This document shows, piece after piece, positions 44,092 through 56,357 of a stretch of 64,000 nucleotides of DNA. The stretch's first letter is position 1; each line of letters opens with the position of its first letter. Source of the stretch: Phocoenobacter atlanticus subsp. cyclopteri (lineage in GTDB: Bacteria; Pseudomonadota; Gammaproteobacteria; Enterobacterales; Pasteurellaceae); NCBI RefSeq assembly GCF_018343795.1, contig NZ_CP074346.1, positions 1,054,001 through 1,118,000 on the forward strand, given 5' to 3'. The notes under the pieces were generated by a model that ran no database searches, was not told the DNA's origin, and worked only from the letters and a program-made list of their open reading frames with translations. The position numbers were made by a program, and so were the translations under genes.

Positions 44092-44844
44092 TCACGATTC
44101 ACAACCACCAAAACGGCGTTCACGCTGTTGGTAAGCCATTATCGCTTGTGCAAAAATTTCATCGTTAAAATCAGGCCATAATACAGGGGTAAAAAACAGC
44201 TCCGCATAAGCAATTTGCCACAATAGAAAATTACTAATTCGTTGCTCGCCACTGGTTCGGATCAAGAGATCTACCTGTGGTTGCTCTGCTGTAATTAAAT
44301 TCTGTTGTAGCTGTTGTTCAGTAATTTCATTTAGGGCAATCTCGCCCAATTTTACTTGTAACGCTAATTTTTTTGTCGCCTGTGTGATATCCCACATTCC
44401 GCCATAATTTGCGGCAATATTAAGAATTAAACCATCATTATTTTGGGTTAATTTCTCTGATTCAATAATTTTTTGTTGTAACTCATCACTAAATGCCGAT
44501 GTATCGCCGATCACTTTTAAACAGATATTATTTTTATGTAATTTTTTTACTTCACTGTTTAACGCTTTCATAAAAAGTGACATCAACGCCGACACTTCAT
44601 CTTGTGGGCGACACCAATTCTCGCTACTAAACGCATAAAGTGTCAGCACCTTAATTTGATGACGAGCGGCAAAATTTACCGCAGATCTGACCGCTTTCAT
44701 CGCATTTTGATGACCAAAAACTCGCAGTTTACCCTGCTGTTTTGCCCAACGTCCATTGCCGTCCATAATAATAGCAACGTGTTGTGGCATTCTGTCTAAA
44801 TCAAAACGTATGTCTAAATCAAAACGTATGTCTAATTCATTCAT
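44092..44844 (-). CDS. uppS: Undecaprenyl diphosphate synthase with a tandem N-terminal repeat
   Basis: A 250-residue cis-prenyltransferase that makes the C55 carrier for peptidoglycan and LPS O-antigen. The catalytic motif is [10 protein letters not shown] (about 25-34), with [20 protein letters not shown] near the end. The N-terminus repeats LDIRFD twice because of an exact 18-bp tandem repeat (44794-44811 and 44812-44829). Translation could also start at the later ATG (MPQHVAII, residue 19). It overlaps the dxr stop by one base (TAATG). Confidence 0.95.
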   Translation of the reverse strand: MNELDIRFDLDIRFDLDRMPQHVAIIMDGNGRWAKQQGKLRVFGHQNAMKAVRSAVNFAARHQIKVLTLYAFSSENWCRPQDEVSALMSLFMKALNSEVKKLHKNNICLKVIGDTSAFSDELQQKIIESEKLTQNNDGLILNIAANYGGMWDITQATKKLALQVKLGEIALNEITEQQLQQNLITAEQPQVDLLIRTSGEQRISNFLLWQIAYAELFFTPVLWPDFNDEIFAQAIMAYQQRERRFGGCES

Positions 44845-46034
44845 TATATTTGTAATATCTGTTGTTGTGCTAGCTCTCTCGCTAACTTATCTATATGTAA
44901 TACGTCCGCAATTTCAGTAATCTTTACTGGTGCAATATTTTCTACGACTGAGCGATTAACCTGTTCAATATCCGTAAAACGAATTTGATTATTCAAGAAC
45001 GAAGCAACTGCAATTTCATTCGCTGCATTCATTGCTGTTGTCGCATACTGCCCTTCTCTAAATGCATCAATAGCTAATTTTAAGTTTGGATAACGAGCGA
45101 AATCTGGCTCAATAAAGGTTAATTCTTTGAGTTTGAAAAAGTCCAACGGTTCAACGTTAGAATAGATACGCTCTGGATACGCCATTGTATGAGCAATCGG
45201 GGTTCGCATATCAGGATTTCCCATTTGAGCAATCACACTGCCGTCAATATAACGCACCATTGAGTGAATAATGGATTGTGGGTGGATAATAATTTCCATC
45301 TCCTCTTCGCTGGCATTAAATAACCAACGTGCTTCAATATATTCCAAGCCTTTATTCATCATCGTCGCTGAATCAACGGAGATTTTTTGCCCCATAGACC
45401 AGTTTGGGTGTGCGACAGCCTGAGCAGGCGTAATACTTGAAAACTCACTTAACGGCTTAGTTCTAAATGGACCACCCGATCCCGTTAAAACAATTTTACT
45501 GATCCCTAATTCTGCCAACGGACAAAATCCGATTTGATTTTGTGCTTGTGGCGGTAAAGATTGAAAAATCGCATTATGTTCACTATCCACAGGCAACAAC
45601 TTTGCCCCCGATTTTTTCGCTTCATCAATAAAAATCTGCCCACAAGTCACTAACGACTCTTTGTTCGCTAACAGTACTTTCTTACCTGCTTTTACCGCAG
45701 CAAGGGTTGGCAATAAGCCTGCCGCCCCAACAATCGCCGCCATTACCATATCCTCATCAGCATGAGCCGACAATTCACAAATCGCTTGGCTACCCGCTAA
45801 TACTTCGGTTTTAATTGAATGAGATTGCAAAGCGATTTTTAATTGTTGAGCGGCATTTTCATCGTCTAAGGCGACAAATTGAGGTTGGAATTTTAAGCAT
45901 TGTTGAAACATTAACTCAACATTTCTGCCCCCAACGAGTGCAAAAATTTGATAACGCTCTGGGTTACGTTCAATCACAGAAAGGGTACTTTTTCCGATTG
46001 AACCTGTTGAACCTAAAATAGTGATTTTTTTCAT
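44844..46034 (-). CDS. dxr: 1-deoxy-D-xylulose 5-phosphate reductoisomerase
   Basis: A 396-residue enzyme of the MEP isoprenoid pathway that converts deoxyxylulose 5-phosphate to MEP using NADPH. The nucleotide-binding loop GSTGSIG is at 8-14, the active site includes [10 protein letters not shown], and GSGGPF and [13 protein letters not shown] are conserved. Length is normal. It feeds isoprenoid precursors to the next gene, uppS. An inverted pair of uptake-signal cores lies between it and frr. Confidence 0.97.
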   Translation of the reverse strand: MKKITILGSTGSIGKSTLSVIERNPERYQIFALVGGRNVELMFQQCLKFQPQFVALDDENAAQQLKIALQSHSIKTEVLAGSQAICELSAHADEDMVMAAIVGAAGLLPTLAAVKAGKKVLLANKESLVTCGQIFIDEAKKSGAKLLPVDSEHNAIFQSLPPQAQNQIGFCPLAELGISKIVLTGSGGPFRTKPLSEFSSITPAQAVAHPNWSMGQKISVDSATMMNKGLEYIEARWLFNASEEEMEIIIHPQSIIHSMVRYIDGSVIAQMGNPDMRTPIAHTMAYPERIYSNVEPLDFFKLKELTFIEPDFARYPNLKLAIDAFREGQYATTAMNAANEIAVASFLNNQIRFTDIEQVNRSVVENIAPVKITEIADVLHIDKLARELAQQQILQI

Positions 46035-46051
46035 AATAGTAAATATAAATT

Positions 46052-46123
46052 AAGCGGTAAGATTTTATATAAAATTTGCAAAAATTTAAAAAATTGCAAA
46101 AAACAACTAAAATCTGACCGCTT
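46052..46123. terminator. Inverted uptake-signal pair between frr and dxr, terminator-like
   Basis: AAGCGGT (46052-46058) and ACCGCTT (46117-46123) frame AT-rich DNA; the arms extend as AGCGGTAAGATTTT with AAAATCTGACCGCT. Such inverted uptake sequences are known to double as intergenic stem-loops in Pasteurellaceae. It could reduce read-through from frr into dxr. Confidence 0.55.
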
Positions 46124-46130
46124 CAAAAAA

Positions 46131-46688
46131 TTAGAAATCTAATAATTCTTTTTCTTTACCCGCTAACACTTCATCAACTTGTTTAATGAATTGATCGGTA
46201 ATTTTTTGAATTTCGTCTTGTGCTTTACGCTCTTCATCTTCACTGATTTCTTTATCTTTTAATAATGCTTTGATTTTATCGTTCGCATCACGGCGTACAT
46301 TACGCACTGCCACTTTCCCTTGCTCTGCTTCGCCTTTTACGATTTTAATTAAATCACGACGACGTTCTTCTGTTAATGGTGGAAGTGGTACACGAATTGT
46401 GGTGCCTGCTGTCATTGGGTTTAAACCTAAGTCTGAACTCATAATTGCTTTTTCAACATCACTGATTAAACTACGATCAAATACGCTTACCGCGAGTGTT
46501 CTTGCATCTTCTGCCACCACATTTGCTAATTGGCGAAGTGGGGTTAAGGCACCGTAATAAGAAACTTGAATACCGTCTAATAAAGCTGGTTGAGCACGAC
46601 CTGTACGTACCTTAGAAATGTGATCTTTAAACGCTTCTAAGCTTTTAGTCATACGTTGTTCTGCATCTTTTTTTATTTCAATAATCAT
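46131..46688 (-). CDS. frr: Ribosome recycling factor
   Basis: A 185-residue two-domain helical protein that, with EF-G, splits the ribosome after termination. The signature runs from [11 protein letters not shown]-type sequence (here [20 protein letters not shown] at about 26-45) through [20 protein letters not shown]. It is complete. It heads the envelope operon, a common arrangement, though rpsB-tsf-pyrH are not seen on its upstream side here: groEL lies there instead. Confidence 0.97.
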   Translation of the reverse strand: MIIEIKKDAEQRMTKSLEAFKDHISKVRTGRAQPALLDGIQVSYYGALTPLRQLANVVAEDARTLAVSVFDRSLISDVEKAIMSSDLGLNPMTAGTTIRVPLPPLTEERRRDLIKIVKGEAEQGKVAVRNVRRDANDKIKALLKDKEISEDEERKAQDEIQKITDQFIKQVDEVLAGKEKELLDF

Positions 46689-46717
46689 TTGATCATCCTT
46701 TTTGATAAATAGCTAAA

Positions 46718-46753
46718 AAATTAAGGCAGATTGTACCGAATCTGCCTTAATTT
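46718..46753 (-). terminator. Intrinsic terminator upstream of frr
   Basis: Arms around 46718-46732 and 46739-46753 (TTAAGGCAGATT and its complement) form a 15-bp stem with a 6-base loop. On the minus strand a T run follows. It separates groEL-side transcription from frr. Confidence 0.75.
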
Positions 46754-47040
46754 TCCTAGTGTTATTTTAGTTATATAATAATATCTATAATCCAAAATCC
46801 AAAATCCTTGAGTAAATCATAAGCAAACATAAATCTTCCTATCCAACAGATGAGACGGTCACTAAATCTGTTTATTTATGGTTAAGGGAGATATCAAAAT
46901 GGACACAACCAATCAGAAATTGGGGCTTGATTTTGAATCAATTTTTGACTATTTCTGGAGATAGGATTCAAGGGATAACCCTGAACCCTATTTTTATAAC
47001 TTACACAGTTTGTAAGATAGTGTCTTAATAGAAGAAGATA
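46754..47040. other. Gap between groEL and frr; only a doubtful 21-codon frame
   Basis: No gene of normal size is seen. On the plus strand a short frame at 46899-46964 begins MDTTNQKLGL and is preceded by AAGGGAG eight bases upstream, the best ribosome site here. A small palindrome ACTTACA/TGTAAG lies near 46999-47017. The peptide has no recognised relative and may be the edge of an old mobile element. Confidence 0.25.
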
Positions 47041-48720
<1,680 letters not shown>

Positions 48721-48737
48721 CTATTTTTATATACCGA

Positions 48738-49028
48738 TTATTCTACAATCGCCAAAATATCATCTTCAGATAAAATTAATACTTCTTCACCATCAATTTT
48801 TTCTGATTTTAGGTTATAACCATCATTAAAAATAACAGTATCTCCTACTTTAACTTGCATAGGAAGTACTGAACCATTTTCTAAAATACGACCCGCTCCA
48901 ACCGCAATGACTTTACCACGGGTTGATTTTTCTGCCGCACTACCAGTTAAAACAATCCCACCTGCTGATTTTGTTTCAACTTCTTCACGTTTTAAAATTA
49001 CTTTATCGTGTAATGGACGAATATTCAT
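48738..49028 (-). CDS. groS: Co-chaperonin GroES
   Basis: A 96-residue heptameric lid of the GroEL chamber. The start [20 protein letters not shown] and the mobile loop [17 protein letters not shown] (about 19-35) are typical, as is [20 protein letters not shown]. An AGGAG ribosome site precedes the ATG. It is first in the groES-groEL operon behind a consensus RpoH promoter. Confidence 0.98.
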   Translation of the reverse strand: MNIRPLHDKVILKREEVETKSAGGIVLTGSAAEKSTRGKVIAVGAGRILENGSVLPMQVKVGDTVIFNDGYNLKSEKIDGEEVLILSEDDILAIVE

Positions 49029-49084
49029 TGATTTTACTCCTAAAAAAGAAAATTAAAATCTACACCTATTGTGTAGCTCTGGAT

Positions 49085-49112
49085 ATATGGGGATTATTTT
49101 GTTGCTTTCAAG
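49085..49112 (-). promoter_or_regulatory. RpoH (sigma-32) heat-shock promoter of groES-groEL
   Basis: On the minus strand CTTGAAA (49106-49112) and CCCCATAT (49085-49092) are 13 bases apart. Both match the sigma-32 consensus exactly or nearly so. The start codon of groES is about 57 bases downstream of the -10 box. Confidence 0.9.
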
Positions 49113-49174
49113 AAAAAAGTCGTCTTTTTTTATAAAATTTCTTTTTATTTCAGTATGTAATGATTTTTTATTAA

Positions 49175-50335
49175 TCACCCAACTTTAGTGGGTTCAATCA
49201 CCTCACTTGGATAACAACCTAATACATTTATGTAGCGAGTAAACTCTTTTAGCTCTTCTAACGCCTCTTGAGTTGCTTTATTGTGAATATTTGCTCTTAA
49301 TTCAATATAGAACATTTCTTCCCAAGGTTTGCCATAAATGGGGCGAGACTCTAATTTTGTCATCACGATATTATGCTTTTTAAATACCATTAACGCATCA
49401 ACTAACGCCCCCGCTTGCTGAGTGGTGTTCATTAATAATAACGTTTTAGTTTCAATTTGGGGAGACACTTCAATCGGTTCTTTAGCAAAAACAACAAAGC
49501 GAGTGATATTATTTTTCTGATTGGCAATATCTTGTTTTAATACTTCTAATCCATAAATACGCCCCCCTTCTTGATTACCTAGTGCAACGATATTAGGATT
49601 ATTTAAACTCGCTACAAGTTTCATTGCGTGGGAACTGCTTTCACAATATTTAATATGAACTTTATTCAAACGTTGGATAAACTGACTACATTGTTGAATA
49701 ACTTGTGGATGACTATATAAGGTTTCAATTTTACCTAAATCAACGGGTGTTATACCTAAAATACAGTGGTTAATAGTGTAAACTAACTCTCCGACTAAAG
49801 ATAAATCCGTATGCTGCAATAAATCATACACATCATTAATAGAGCCTGAAGTTGTGTTTTCTAACGGAAGAATACCATAATCGGCTTCTCCAGATTTTAC
49901 TCGCTCTAAGACATCGTTAAAAGAATTACAACTAAGCTCAATCAAGGTTTCTTTATGTTGTTTAGCAAATTGTCTCGTTGCTAAATGTGAGTACGAACCA
50001 CGCATTCCTAAAAAAGCAACGGTTATTGTGCTCTGTTTTGTTTTATTAATTTTACTTTGTAAATAATTTTGTTGTGTTAACACAGAATCTTCCATTATTT
50101 TTTGAAATATTTGTGTAATATACAAAGGATCTAAAGGGTAGCTTTCATTTTCTGCAAAAAGAATTAATTCTTTTAAAACTTCTCTTTCTCGTTCAAGATC
50201 TCTTAATGGTGTTTGCGTTAATTCTTTACTTCGAACGACGTCATAAGCTAGCTGATGACGTTCTGATAATAATTTTAACAAATTACGATCTATTTGAGTA
50301 ATTTGCTGACGAATTTCTGATAAATCTAACGGCAT
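49175..50335 (-). CDS. pheA: Bifunctional chorismate mutase/prephenate dehydratase
   Basis: A 386-residue P-protein of phenylalanine synthesis. The N-terminal AroQ mutase domain (about 1-90) starts [20 protein letters not shown]. The dehydratase domain follows with [18 protein letters not shown] and [20 protein letters not shown]. The C-terminal ACT domain has the ESRP motif ([20 protein letters not shown]), the phenylalanine feedback site. No leader peptide rich in phenylalanine was seen; the upstream gap carries a dispersed hairpin element. Confidence 0.96.
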   Translation of the reverse strand: MPLDLSEIRQQITQIDRNLLKLLSERHQLAYDVVRSKELTQTPLRDLEREREVLKELILFAENESYPLDPLYITQIFQKIMEDSVLTQQNYLQSKINKTKQSTITVAFLGMRGSYSHLATRQFAKQHKETLIELSCNSFNDVLERVKSGEADYGILPLENTTSGSINDVYDLLQHTDLSLVGELVYTINHCILGITPVDLGKIETLYSHPQVIQQCSQFIQRLNKVHIKYCESSSHAMKLVASLNNPNIVALGNQEGGRIYGLEVLKQDIANQKNNITRFVVFAKEPIEVSPQIETKTLLLMNTTQQAGALVDALMVFKKHNIVMTKLESRPIYGKPWEEMFYIELRANIHNKATQEALEELKEFTRYINVLGCYPSEVIEPTKVG

Positions 50336-50405
50336 TGCGTTCTTCCCAATAGTATTATTTATAATGATTTTTTTGGCTCAATTTAAATAATAAACCAAGA
50401 AAAAT

Positions 50406-50484
50406 ATTAGGCTACCAAACATCACTTGAGGTAAATTCAAAATTTAGATGAATGGTACCTCAAGCTTGAATTTACCAATTTAAA
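50406..50484. repeat. Dispersed intergenic element, copy 2
   Basis: Similar to 12403-12480 over nearly 80 bp. This copy can fold: TTGAGGTAAATTCAA near its left end pairs with GGTACCTCAA and TTGAATTTACC near its right end. It occupies most of the gap between ssb and pheA. Confidence 0.65.
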
Positions 50485-50509
50485 TTACAACTAATAGATA
50501 CGATATACG

Positions 50510-51010
50510 TTAAAATGGAATATCATCATCAAAATTATCCATCGGAGGTGCAGATTGTTGCGGTGCTGACTGAGATGGAGTAGATGATTTTGGAGCAGAA
50601 CTAAAACTATTTTGTTGCTGTGGTGCGGAGTAACCGCCTTGTTGTGTTTGAGGAGCAAAGCCTCCTGCTTGACCATTACGGCTATCTAACATTTGCAATA
50701 CATCACCTACAATTTCAGTTGTATAGCGATCTTGCCCTGCTTGATCTTGCCATTTGCGGGTTTTTAATTTTCCTTCGACATAAACTTTTGAACCTTTACG
50801 TAAATACTCACCCGCTACTTCTGCTTGACGACGGAAGAATACTATTCTATGCCATTCTGTTACTTCACGGCGTTCACCTGTATTACGATCTGTCCAACTT
50901 TCTGACGTTGCAACACTTAAATTTGCTACCGCTTCACCATTTGGCATTGTTCTCATATCTGGATCATTTCCTAGATTGCCAACAATAATTACTTTATTTA
51001 CACCTGCCAT
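50510..51010 (-). CDS. ssb: Single-stranded DNA-binding protein
   Basis: A 166-residue tetrameric protein that coats single-stranded DNA in replication, repair and transformation. The OB fold (1-110) starts [19 protein letters not shown] and includes [21 protein letters not shown] flexible Q/S/P-rich linker follows, and the acidic partner-binding tip ends DDDIPF. Its usual divergent partner uvrA is here separated from it by aphA. No LexA box was seen upstream. Confidence 0.98.
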   Translation of the reverse strand: MAGVNKVIIVGNLGNDPDMRTMPNGEAVANLSVATSESWTDRNTGERREVTEWHRIVFFRRQAEVAGEYLRKGSKVYVEGKLKTRKWQDQAGQDRYTTEIVGDVLQMLDSRNGQAGGFAPQTQQGGYSAPQQQNSFSSAPKSSTPSQSAPQQSAPPMDNFDDDIPF

Positions 51011-51244
51011 AAAAATTCCTCTTCTTAATTTATTGGTTATTTACAATTCTGTGTATTTTGCCTGAAATTAAAAAGAAAATCACTAGTAAAACTGATTTTT
51101 TGTACAGTTATTATAAAATTTATGATAATGATCGAAAAATTAAATTTTAAAGTGTTTACTTTTTAGAAAATATTTAGATATAAAAAAATAGCACCACAAG
51201 TATGATGCTATTCTTATTTGAACAAAATTAATGTTTATTGTGTA

Positions 51245-51988
51245 TTACCAAGCTGAATTGATTAATACTTCTTCACCATAACCACCATTTAATTTTTGTG
51301 GATTAGTTGAAGAATATGAACGTTGTATACGAATACCACGAATACCCGCTTCACGAGCAGATAAAATATCATCATCTGAATCACCGTAATGTAATTGTGA
51401 ACCTACTTTGTTAATATAGAATGCTTTATCATTTTTGTATGGAGCAACAGGTGTTGAAGCAGTGTACCAAATTACCGTATCTTCTGGTAAATCAAAGTAT
51501 TTTTGTAATACTTTTGCAGTTTTAGTTACTGTACCATTTTCATTATTAGTGTGTTTTGTACGACCTGTAATGAAAACAACTTTATCCCCACGTTTTTTAT
51601 GCATATCAATGATTGCTTTCGCCGATTTTTTAGGGATAGACATCTCATCCCCTTGTTCAGCTAACCAGTTCCAATATTTTTGAGAATTTAAAACTTCACG
51701 AATTGTTTTTCCAAACCCTAATTTTTCACCAAAAGTGAAACCATAATGGAAATAAGCACTAGAAAAAAGAACAGTATCATCTATGTCAAAACTTACTGTC
51801 ATTGGTGCTTTGCCTTCTAAACTTTTCTTAATATTATCAAGTGAAGTAAAGTGTACAGCTACTTGTGTTGGAGCAGTTGTATAAAAACCTTCATTAGTGT
51901 AAGGTACTTTGTGTTTTGCAACGGCAACTGGAGAAACGGCTGTTGTACATAAAGCAAAAAATGTTAGTAATTTAAAATACTTTTTCAT
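51245..51988 (-). CDS. aphA: Class B acid phosphatase AphA
   Basis: A 247-residue periplasmic phosphatase of the DDDD/HAD superfamily that removes phosphate from nucleotides and other esters. The signal peptide ends at AVA (residue 24). The catalytic FDIDDTV carries D68 and D70, ITGRTKHT is the second motif and GDSDDDI the metal site. A CRP-like site lies in the divergent promoter region shared with uvrA. It could feed nucleosides to the NupC/DeoCD pathway elsewhere in this window. Confidence 0.95.
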   Translation of the reverse strand: MKKYFKLLTFFALCTTAVSPVAVAKHKVPYTNEGFYTTAPTQVAVHFTSLDNIKKSLEGKAPMTVSFDIDDTVLFSSAYFHYGFTFGEKLGFGKTIREVLNSQKYWNWLAEQGDEMSIPKKSAKAIIDMHKKRGDKVVFITGRTKHTNNENGTVTKTAKVLQKYFDLPEDTVIWYTASTPVAPYKNDKAFYINKVGSQLHYGDSDDDILSAREAGIRGIRIQRSYSSTNPQKLNGGYGEEVLINSAW

Positions 51989-52110
51989 AGAATAAACTCC
52001 TTGAGGATTGTTATAGATATTAAAGTCATTATTTAAATTTGAGATATATTTTGCTTTTTTTAAAAAAAATCATCACAAAATTGAAAATTTATATGTTTTT
52101 TTTCAAATAA

Positions 52111-52126
52111 TGAGATAATGATCACA
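52111..52126. promoter_or_regulatory. CRP-like site between aphA and uvrA
   Basis: TGAGATAATGATCACA matches TGTGA-N6-TCACA with one mismatch. It lies 123 bp upstream of the aphA start and 40 bp upstream of uvrA. E. coli aphA is under cAMP-CRP control, which makes aphA the likely target. Confidence 0.6.
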
Positions 52127-52166
52127 TTATTTCCGTAAAAATGACCATTATTAAGAGCGTTACAAT

Positions 52167-54995
52167 ATGAAAAACATTGATGTGCGTGGGGCAAGAACCC
52201 ATAATTTAAAAAATATAAATGTAATTATTCCTCGTGATAAATTGATTGTCGTCACAGGTTTATCTGGTTCTGGAAAATCTTCTTTGGCATTTGATACGCT
52301 TTATGCCGAGGGACAACGCCGTTACGTAGAATCCCTTTCCCCTTATGCAAGACAGTTTTTATCGTTAATGGAAAAGCCTGATGTGGATCATATAGAAGGG
52401 CTTTCACCAGCAATTTCTATTGAGCAAAAATCGACGTCACACAACCCACGTTCAACAGTAGGAACAATCACAGAAATTCACGATTACTTACGTTTACTTT
52501 TTGCTCGTGTGGGTGAACCTCGTTGTCCTGAGCATAATACTACTTTACAAGCTCAAACGATTTCTCAAATGGTGGATCGTGTATTGGAAGAGCCAGAGGG
52601 TAAACGTTTAATGTTACTGGCTCCAGTGGTTAAAGCTCGTAAAGGTGAGCATATAAAATTATTAGAAAATCTAACCGCTCAAGGTTATATTCGAGCAAGA
52701 ATTGATGGCGAAATTTGTGATTTATCCGATCCCCCAACCTTAGAATTACAGAAAAAACATACCATTGAAGTGGTCGTGGATCGTTTCAAAGTACGTACTG
52801 ATTTAAAAACACGTTTAGCAGAATCCTTTGAAACCGCATTAGATCTTTCAGGCTCAACGGCGATTGTGGCAGATATGGACGATCCAAACGCAGAAGAATT
52901 AGTGTTTTCTTCTAGCTTTGCCTGTAAAGAATGTGGTTATTCTTTAACAGAATTGGAACCTCGTTTATTCTCATTTAATAACCCAGCTGGGGCGTGTTCA
53001 ACCTGTGATGGTTTAGGTATTCAGCAATATTTTGATGAAACAAAGGTAATTCAAAATGCTGAAATTTCATTAGTTAATGGGGCAATTAAAGGTTGGGATC
53101 GCCGTAGTTTCTATTATTTCAGTCTATTGAAATCATTAGCTGCACATTACAAATTTGATATTGAAAAGCCATTTAATCAGCTACCTAAAAAGATCCAACA
53201 TATTATTTTAAATGGTTCAGAAGAAGAGATTAAATTTAATTATATTAATGATAAAGGCGATACCGTTACTCGTACTCATACCTTTGAGGGAGTGTTAAAT
53301 AATATGGCACGCCGTTATCAACAAACAGAATCTAATTCAGTGCGTGATGAACTGGCAAAATATATTAACAACCGTCCTTGTAAAGCCTGCAATGGTTCTC
53401 GTTTATGCAAAGAAGCCCGTAATGTGTTTATTGAAAAAACCAATTTACCTGAGATTTCAGAAAAAAGTATTGGTGAAGCGGCTGAATTTTTTGAAAATCT
53501 GACCCTCTCTGGTCAAAGAGCCAAAATTGCCGAGAAAATTTTAAAAGAAATTCGTGAGCGTTTACAATTTTTAGTCAATGTTGGATTGAATTATTTATCC
53601 CTGTCTCGTAGTGCAGAAACCCTTTCAGGGGGAGAGGCACAGCGTATCCGTTTAGCCAGTCAAATTGGAGCAGGTCTAGTGGGGGTAATGTATGTACTTG
53701 ATGAGCCGTCAATTGGTTTACATCAACGAGACAATGAACGATTACTTCAAACATTGGTGCATTTGCGTGATTTAGGTAATACCGTAATTGTAGTTGAACA
53801 CGATGAAGATGCCATTTTAATGGCGGATCATATTATTGATATTGGACCCGGAGCAGGGGTTCACGGTGGTGAGGTGATTGCAGAAGGAACGGCAAAAGAG
53901 ATTATGCAAAATGAACACTCTTTAACGGGTAAATTCCTTTCTGGTAAAGAAAAAATTGATATTCCAACTAAACGAGTAAAACGTGATCCTAAACGTATTC
54001 TCAGTTTAAAAGGCGCATCAGGAAATAACCTTAAAAATGTCAATTTAGAGATTCCAGCAGGCTTGTTTACTTGCGTAACAGGTGTTTCTGGCTCAGGTAA
54101 ATCAACCTTAATTAATGATACCTTATTTCCACTGGCTCAAAATGAATTAAATCGCGCCGATAAACGTAATATTGCTCCTTATAAAAGTATTGAAGGCTTA
54201 GCCCACTTTGATAAGGTGATTGATATCAACCAAAGTCCGATTGGGCGAACACCACGTTCCAACCCTGCGACTTATACAGGTGTATTTACCCCAATTCGTG
54301 AACTCTTTGCTGGCGTGCCTGAATCTCGAGCAAGAGGCTATAACGTTGGGCGTTTTAGTTTTAATGTGCGAGGCGGACGCTGTGAAGCCTGTCAAGGTGA
54401 TGGAGTAATCAAAGTTGAAATGCACTTTTTACCTGATGTTTATGTCCCTTGCGACCACTGTAAAGGCAAGCGTTACAATCGAGAAACCTTAGAAATTCGT
54501 TACAAAGGCAAAACCATTGATCAAGTGTTAAATATGACAGTGGAAGAAGCCAGAGAATTTTTTGATGCAATCCCCGTTTTAGCACGTAAATTACAAACTC
54601 TAGTAGATGTGGGATTATCCTATATTCGCTTAGGACAAGCTTCAACAACGCTTTCAGGTGGTGAAGCACAGCGTGTGAAATTAGCGACTGAACTTTCAAA
54701 ACGAGATACAGGAAAAACCCTTTATATCCTTGATGAACCAACCACAGGCTTACATTTTGCGGATATCAAACAGTTATTAACGGTGCTGCATAAGTTACGA
54801 GATCACGGTAATACCATTGTGGTGATTGAGCATAATTTGGATGTTATCAAAACTGCTGACTGGATTATCGATTTAGGTCCAGAAGGCGGTAGCGGTGGTG
54901 GAGAAATCATCGTACAGGGAACGCCTGAACAAGTCTCAAAAGATAAAAAATCTTATACCGCACATTTTTTAAAAGCAGTATTAGAGAAAGGATAA
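52167..54995 (+). CDS. uvrA: UvrABC excinuclease subunit A
   Basis: A 942-residue dimeric ATPase that recognises DNA damage in nucleotide excision repair. It has two ABC modules: Walker A GLSGSGKS (31-38) and a second GVSGSGKS at about 640, with signatures [14 protein letters not shown] and [14 protein letters not shown]. Zinc fingers appear as CKECGYS...CSTCDG and CEACQGDG...CDHCKG. Length is normal. No SOS box could be seen in the upstream region. Confidence 0.98.
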   Translation: MKNIDVRGARTHNLKNINVIIPRDKLIVVTGLSGSGKSSLAFDTLYAEGQRRYVESLSPYARQFLSLMEKPDVDHIEGLSPAISIEQKSTSHNPRSTVGTITEIHDYLRLLFARVGEPRCPEHNTTLQAQTISQMVDRVLEEPEGKRLMLLAPVVKARKGEHIKLLENLTAQGYIRARIDGEICDLSDPPTLELQKKHTIEVVVDRFKVRTDLKTRLAESFETALDLSGSTAIVADMDDPNAEELVFSSSFACKECGYSLTELEPRLFSFNNPAGACSTCDGLGIQQYFDETKVIQNAEISLVNGAIKGWDRRSFYYFSLLKSLAAHYKFDIEKPFNQLPKKIQHIILNGSEEEIKFNYINDKGDTVTRTHTFEGVLNNMARRYQQTESNSVRDELAKYINNRPCKACNGSRLCKEARNVFIEKTNLPEISEKSIGEAAEFFENLTLSGQRAKIAEKILKEIRERLQFLVNVGLNYLSLSRSAETLSGGEAQRIRLASQIGAGLVGVMYVLDEPSIGLHQRDNERLLQTLVHLRDLGNTVIVVEHDEDAILMADHIIDIGPGAGVHGGEVIAEGTAKEIMQNEHSLTGKFLSGKEKIDIPTKRVKRDPKRILSLKGASGNNLKNVNLEIPAGLFTCVTGVSGSGKSTLINDTLFPLAQNELNRADKRNIAPYKSIEGLAHFDKVIDINQSPIGRTPRSNPATYTGVFTPIRELFAGVPESRARGYNVGRFSFNVRGGRCEACQGDGVIKVEMHFLPDVYVPCDHCKGKRYNRETLEIRYKGKTIDQVLNMTVEEAREFFDAIPVLARKLQTLVDVGLSYIRLGQASTTLSGGEAQRVKLATELSKRDTGKTLYILDEPTTGLHFADIKQLLTVLHKLRDHGNTIVVIEHNLDVIKTADWIIDLGPEGGSGGGEIIVQGTPEQVSKDKKSYTAHFLKAVLEKG

Positions 54996-55052
54996 AAGAT
55001 ATAGCGGTTACATTTCAATAAAAATTTACAAATTTTATTAAAAATCAACAAT

Positions 55053-55080
55053 TTATAGACAGGGTATGCCCTGTCTATAA
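55053..55080. repeat. GCATGC-family palindrome after uvrA
   Basis: Arms TTATAGACAGGG and CCCTGTCTATAA flank TATG. It is the same family as the palindromes in the CRISPR region (12804-12823, 12922-12941). It may act as an mRNA end structure after uvrA. Confidence 0.7.
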
Positions 55081-55258
55081 ATATTTACTGCCACTAAAAA
55101 ATGGATAGCGGATACATCAAACCAAAAATTTACAAATCTAAAATTTCAAACAAAATTATGCTATTTCTCACATTTTAGAATAAAAAACATTGCAATATTG
55201 TTTTTTTTTGTACAATCCTGATGTTTTTTTATATTCAATAAACATCAAGGAGTAAACA

Positions 55259-55840
55259 ATGAAAAAACTGATTTTATGCTTTATTTTAAATATGGCTATC
55301 AGTCTTAATGCTTTTGCAGATGGTGAAGAAGAAGTGATGAAAGTCGTTAATTTTGTAACAAATCATAGTGCTAGTGAAGTTTCTCGTTCTGATATTGAAC
55401 ATTTTTTGGAAAAAGAAGGGATTCCATATATAGTAGAAAAAAATGATAGTGGTGTTACCTACACCTTAGCAGTTGATAGTTTTGAGATTTCAGAGATTCT
55501 TTTCTTTTATGATGGAGCTTCAAGGTTAAACGTAGAATTTGGTACAAAAGGAACTCAATATTCTGAAAAGCTTTCTTCACATTTTAATCAGTTTAAAAAA
55601 TCACTCATAAAGAGTGGTTATAAATTTACTAAAAATTTAAGTTCATCAACAGAAAATGTTAAAAGCTATAATTGTTTAATTAGTAGACTTCCTATTAGCC
55701 ATTATTATTTCGAAAAAAATAATAAAAAGATTATCCTTCAACTTCAAAATGGTATAAATACTTCTTGTAGTAAAAATGGTTCAATTATTAGCAATGAGTC
55801 AGAGGGAAGCTCATTATATTTAAGTGTACATGAAAAGTAA
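55259..55840 (+). CDS. Secreted protein of unknown function
   Basis: A 193-residue protein with a clear signal peptide (MKKLILCFILNMAISLNAFA, cleavage after A20 before DGEEE). The mature part is acidic then lysine- and serine-rich, with two cysteines (in SYNCLIS and TSCSKNG) that could form a disulfide. AAGGAG precedes the ATG. The strong AT bias and isolated place beside a toxin-antitoxin pair and palindromes suggest an accessory gene. I do not recognise the family. Confidence 0.7.
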   Translation: MKKLILCFILNMAISLNAFADGEEEVMKVVNFVTNHSASEVSRSDIEHFLEKEGIPYIVEKNDSGVTYTLAVDSFEISEILFFYDGASRLNVEFGTKGTQYSEKLSSHFNQFKKSLIKSGYKFTKNLSSSTENVKSYNCLISRLPISHYYFEKNNKKIILQLQNGINTSCSKNGSIISNESEGSSLYLSVHEK

Positions 55841-55964
55841 TACTTAGTGTAATGGAGTATTTTTAATAGTTCTAAATAAATATTTAGACTAAAATTGTAG
55901 AAAATACTAAAGATTATACCGCTAGTTTAAAAACTGGTTTTAGATAAAGGATAATATAACATAA

Positions 55965-55984
55965 GGACAAAGCATGCTTTGTCC
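55965..55984. repeat. GCATGC-family palindrome near higA
   Basis: GGACAAAGCATGCTTTGTCC is a perfect 20-bp palindrome, a variant of the family also found in the CRISPR region and after uvrA. It lies 39 bases from the higA stop. Confidence 0.7.
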
Positions 55985-56022
55985 CTAAATTAACCATTAT
56001 AAAATCAAGATATTATATAAAA

Positions 56023-56346
56023 TTATGCTGAAGCCAAAACGGCTGAATCATTTTCATCATATTCAATAGGAATAACATTATATTCTTTGTTCTTTTGTTG
56101 GGTTTGCCACAAATCGTAAGCTAACTGCATTTTTAACCACGTTTCAGGGCTAGGACCACGACCTAGCCATTTATGTAACCGAATTGCCATATCGGGCGTG
56201 ATTGCAGATTTTTCATTGAGTAATCTTGATAAAGTTACGCGTGATATACCTAACTGTCTTGCTGATTCTGTTACTGTTATATTAAGTTCAGGTAAAATAT
56301 CTTCTCTAACAATTGCCATAGGGTGAGGTGGATTATACATTCTCAT
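56023..56346 (-). CDS. higA: HigA family antitoxin
   Basis: A 107-residue antitoxin with a helix-turn-helix (VTESARQLGISRVTLSRLLN, about 25-44). The opening MYNPPHPMAIVREDIL and the GPSPETWLKMQLAYDLWQ segment are typical of HigA. It should neutralise the HigB toxin encoded just upstream and repress the operon. The toxin-first order is normal for higBA. The C-terminus is slightly longer than in many relatives. Confidence 0.93.
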   Translation of the reverse strand: MRMYNPPHPMAIVREDILPELNITVTESARQLGISRVTLSRLLNEKSAITPDMAIRLHKWLGRGPSPETWLKMQLAYDLWQTQQKNKEYNVIPIEYDENDSAVLASA

Positions 56347-56357
56347 ATTTTTACTCC

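Noticed and set aside
50994-52166. LexA (SOS) boxes at ssb or uvrA
   Set aside because: No CTGT-N8-ACAG-like sequence with acceptable match was seen near either start.
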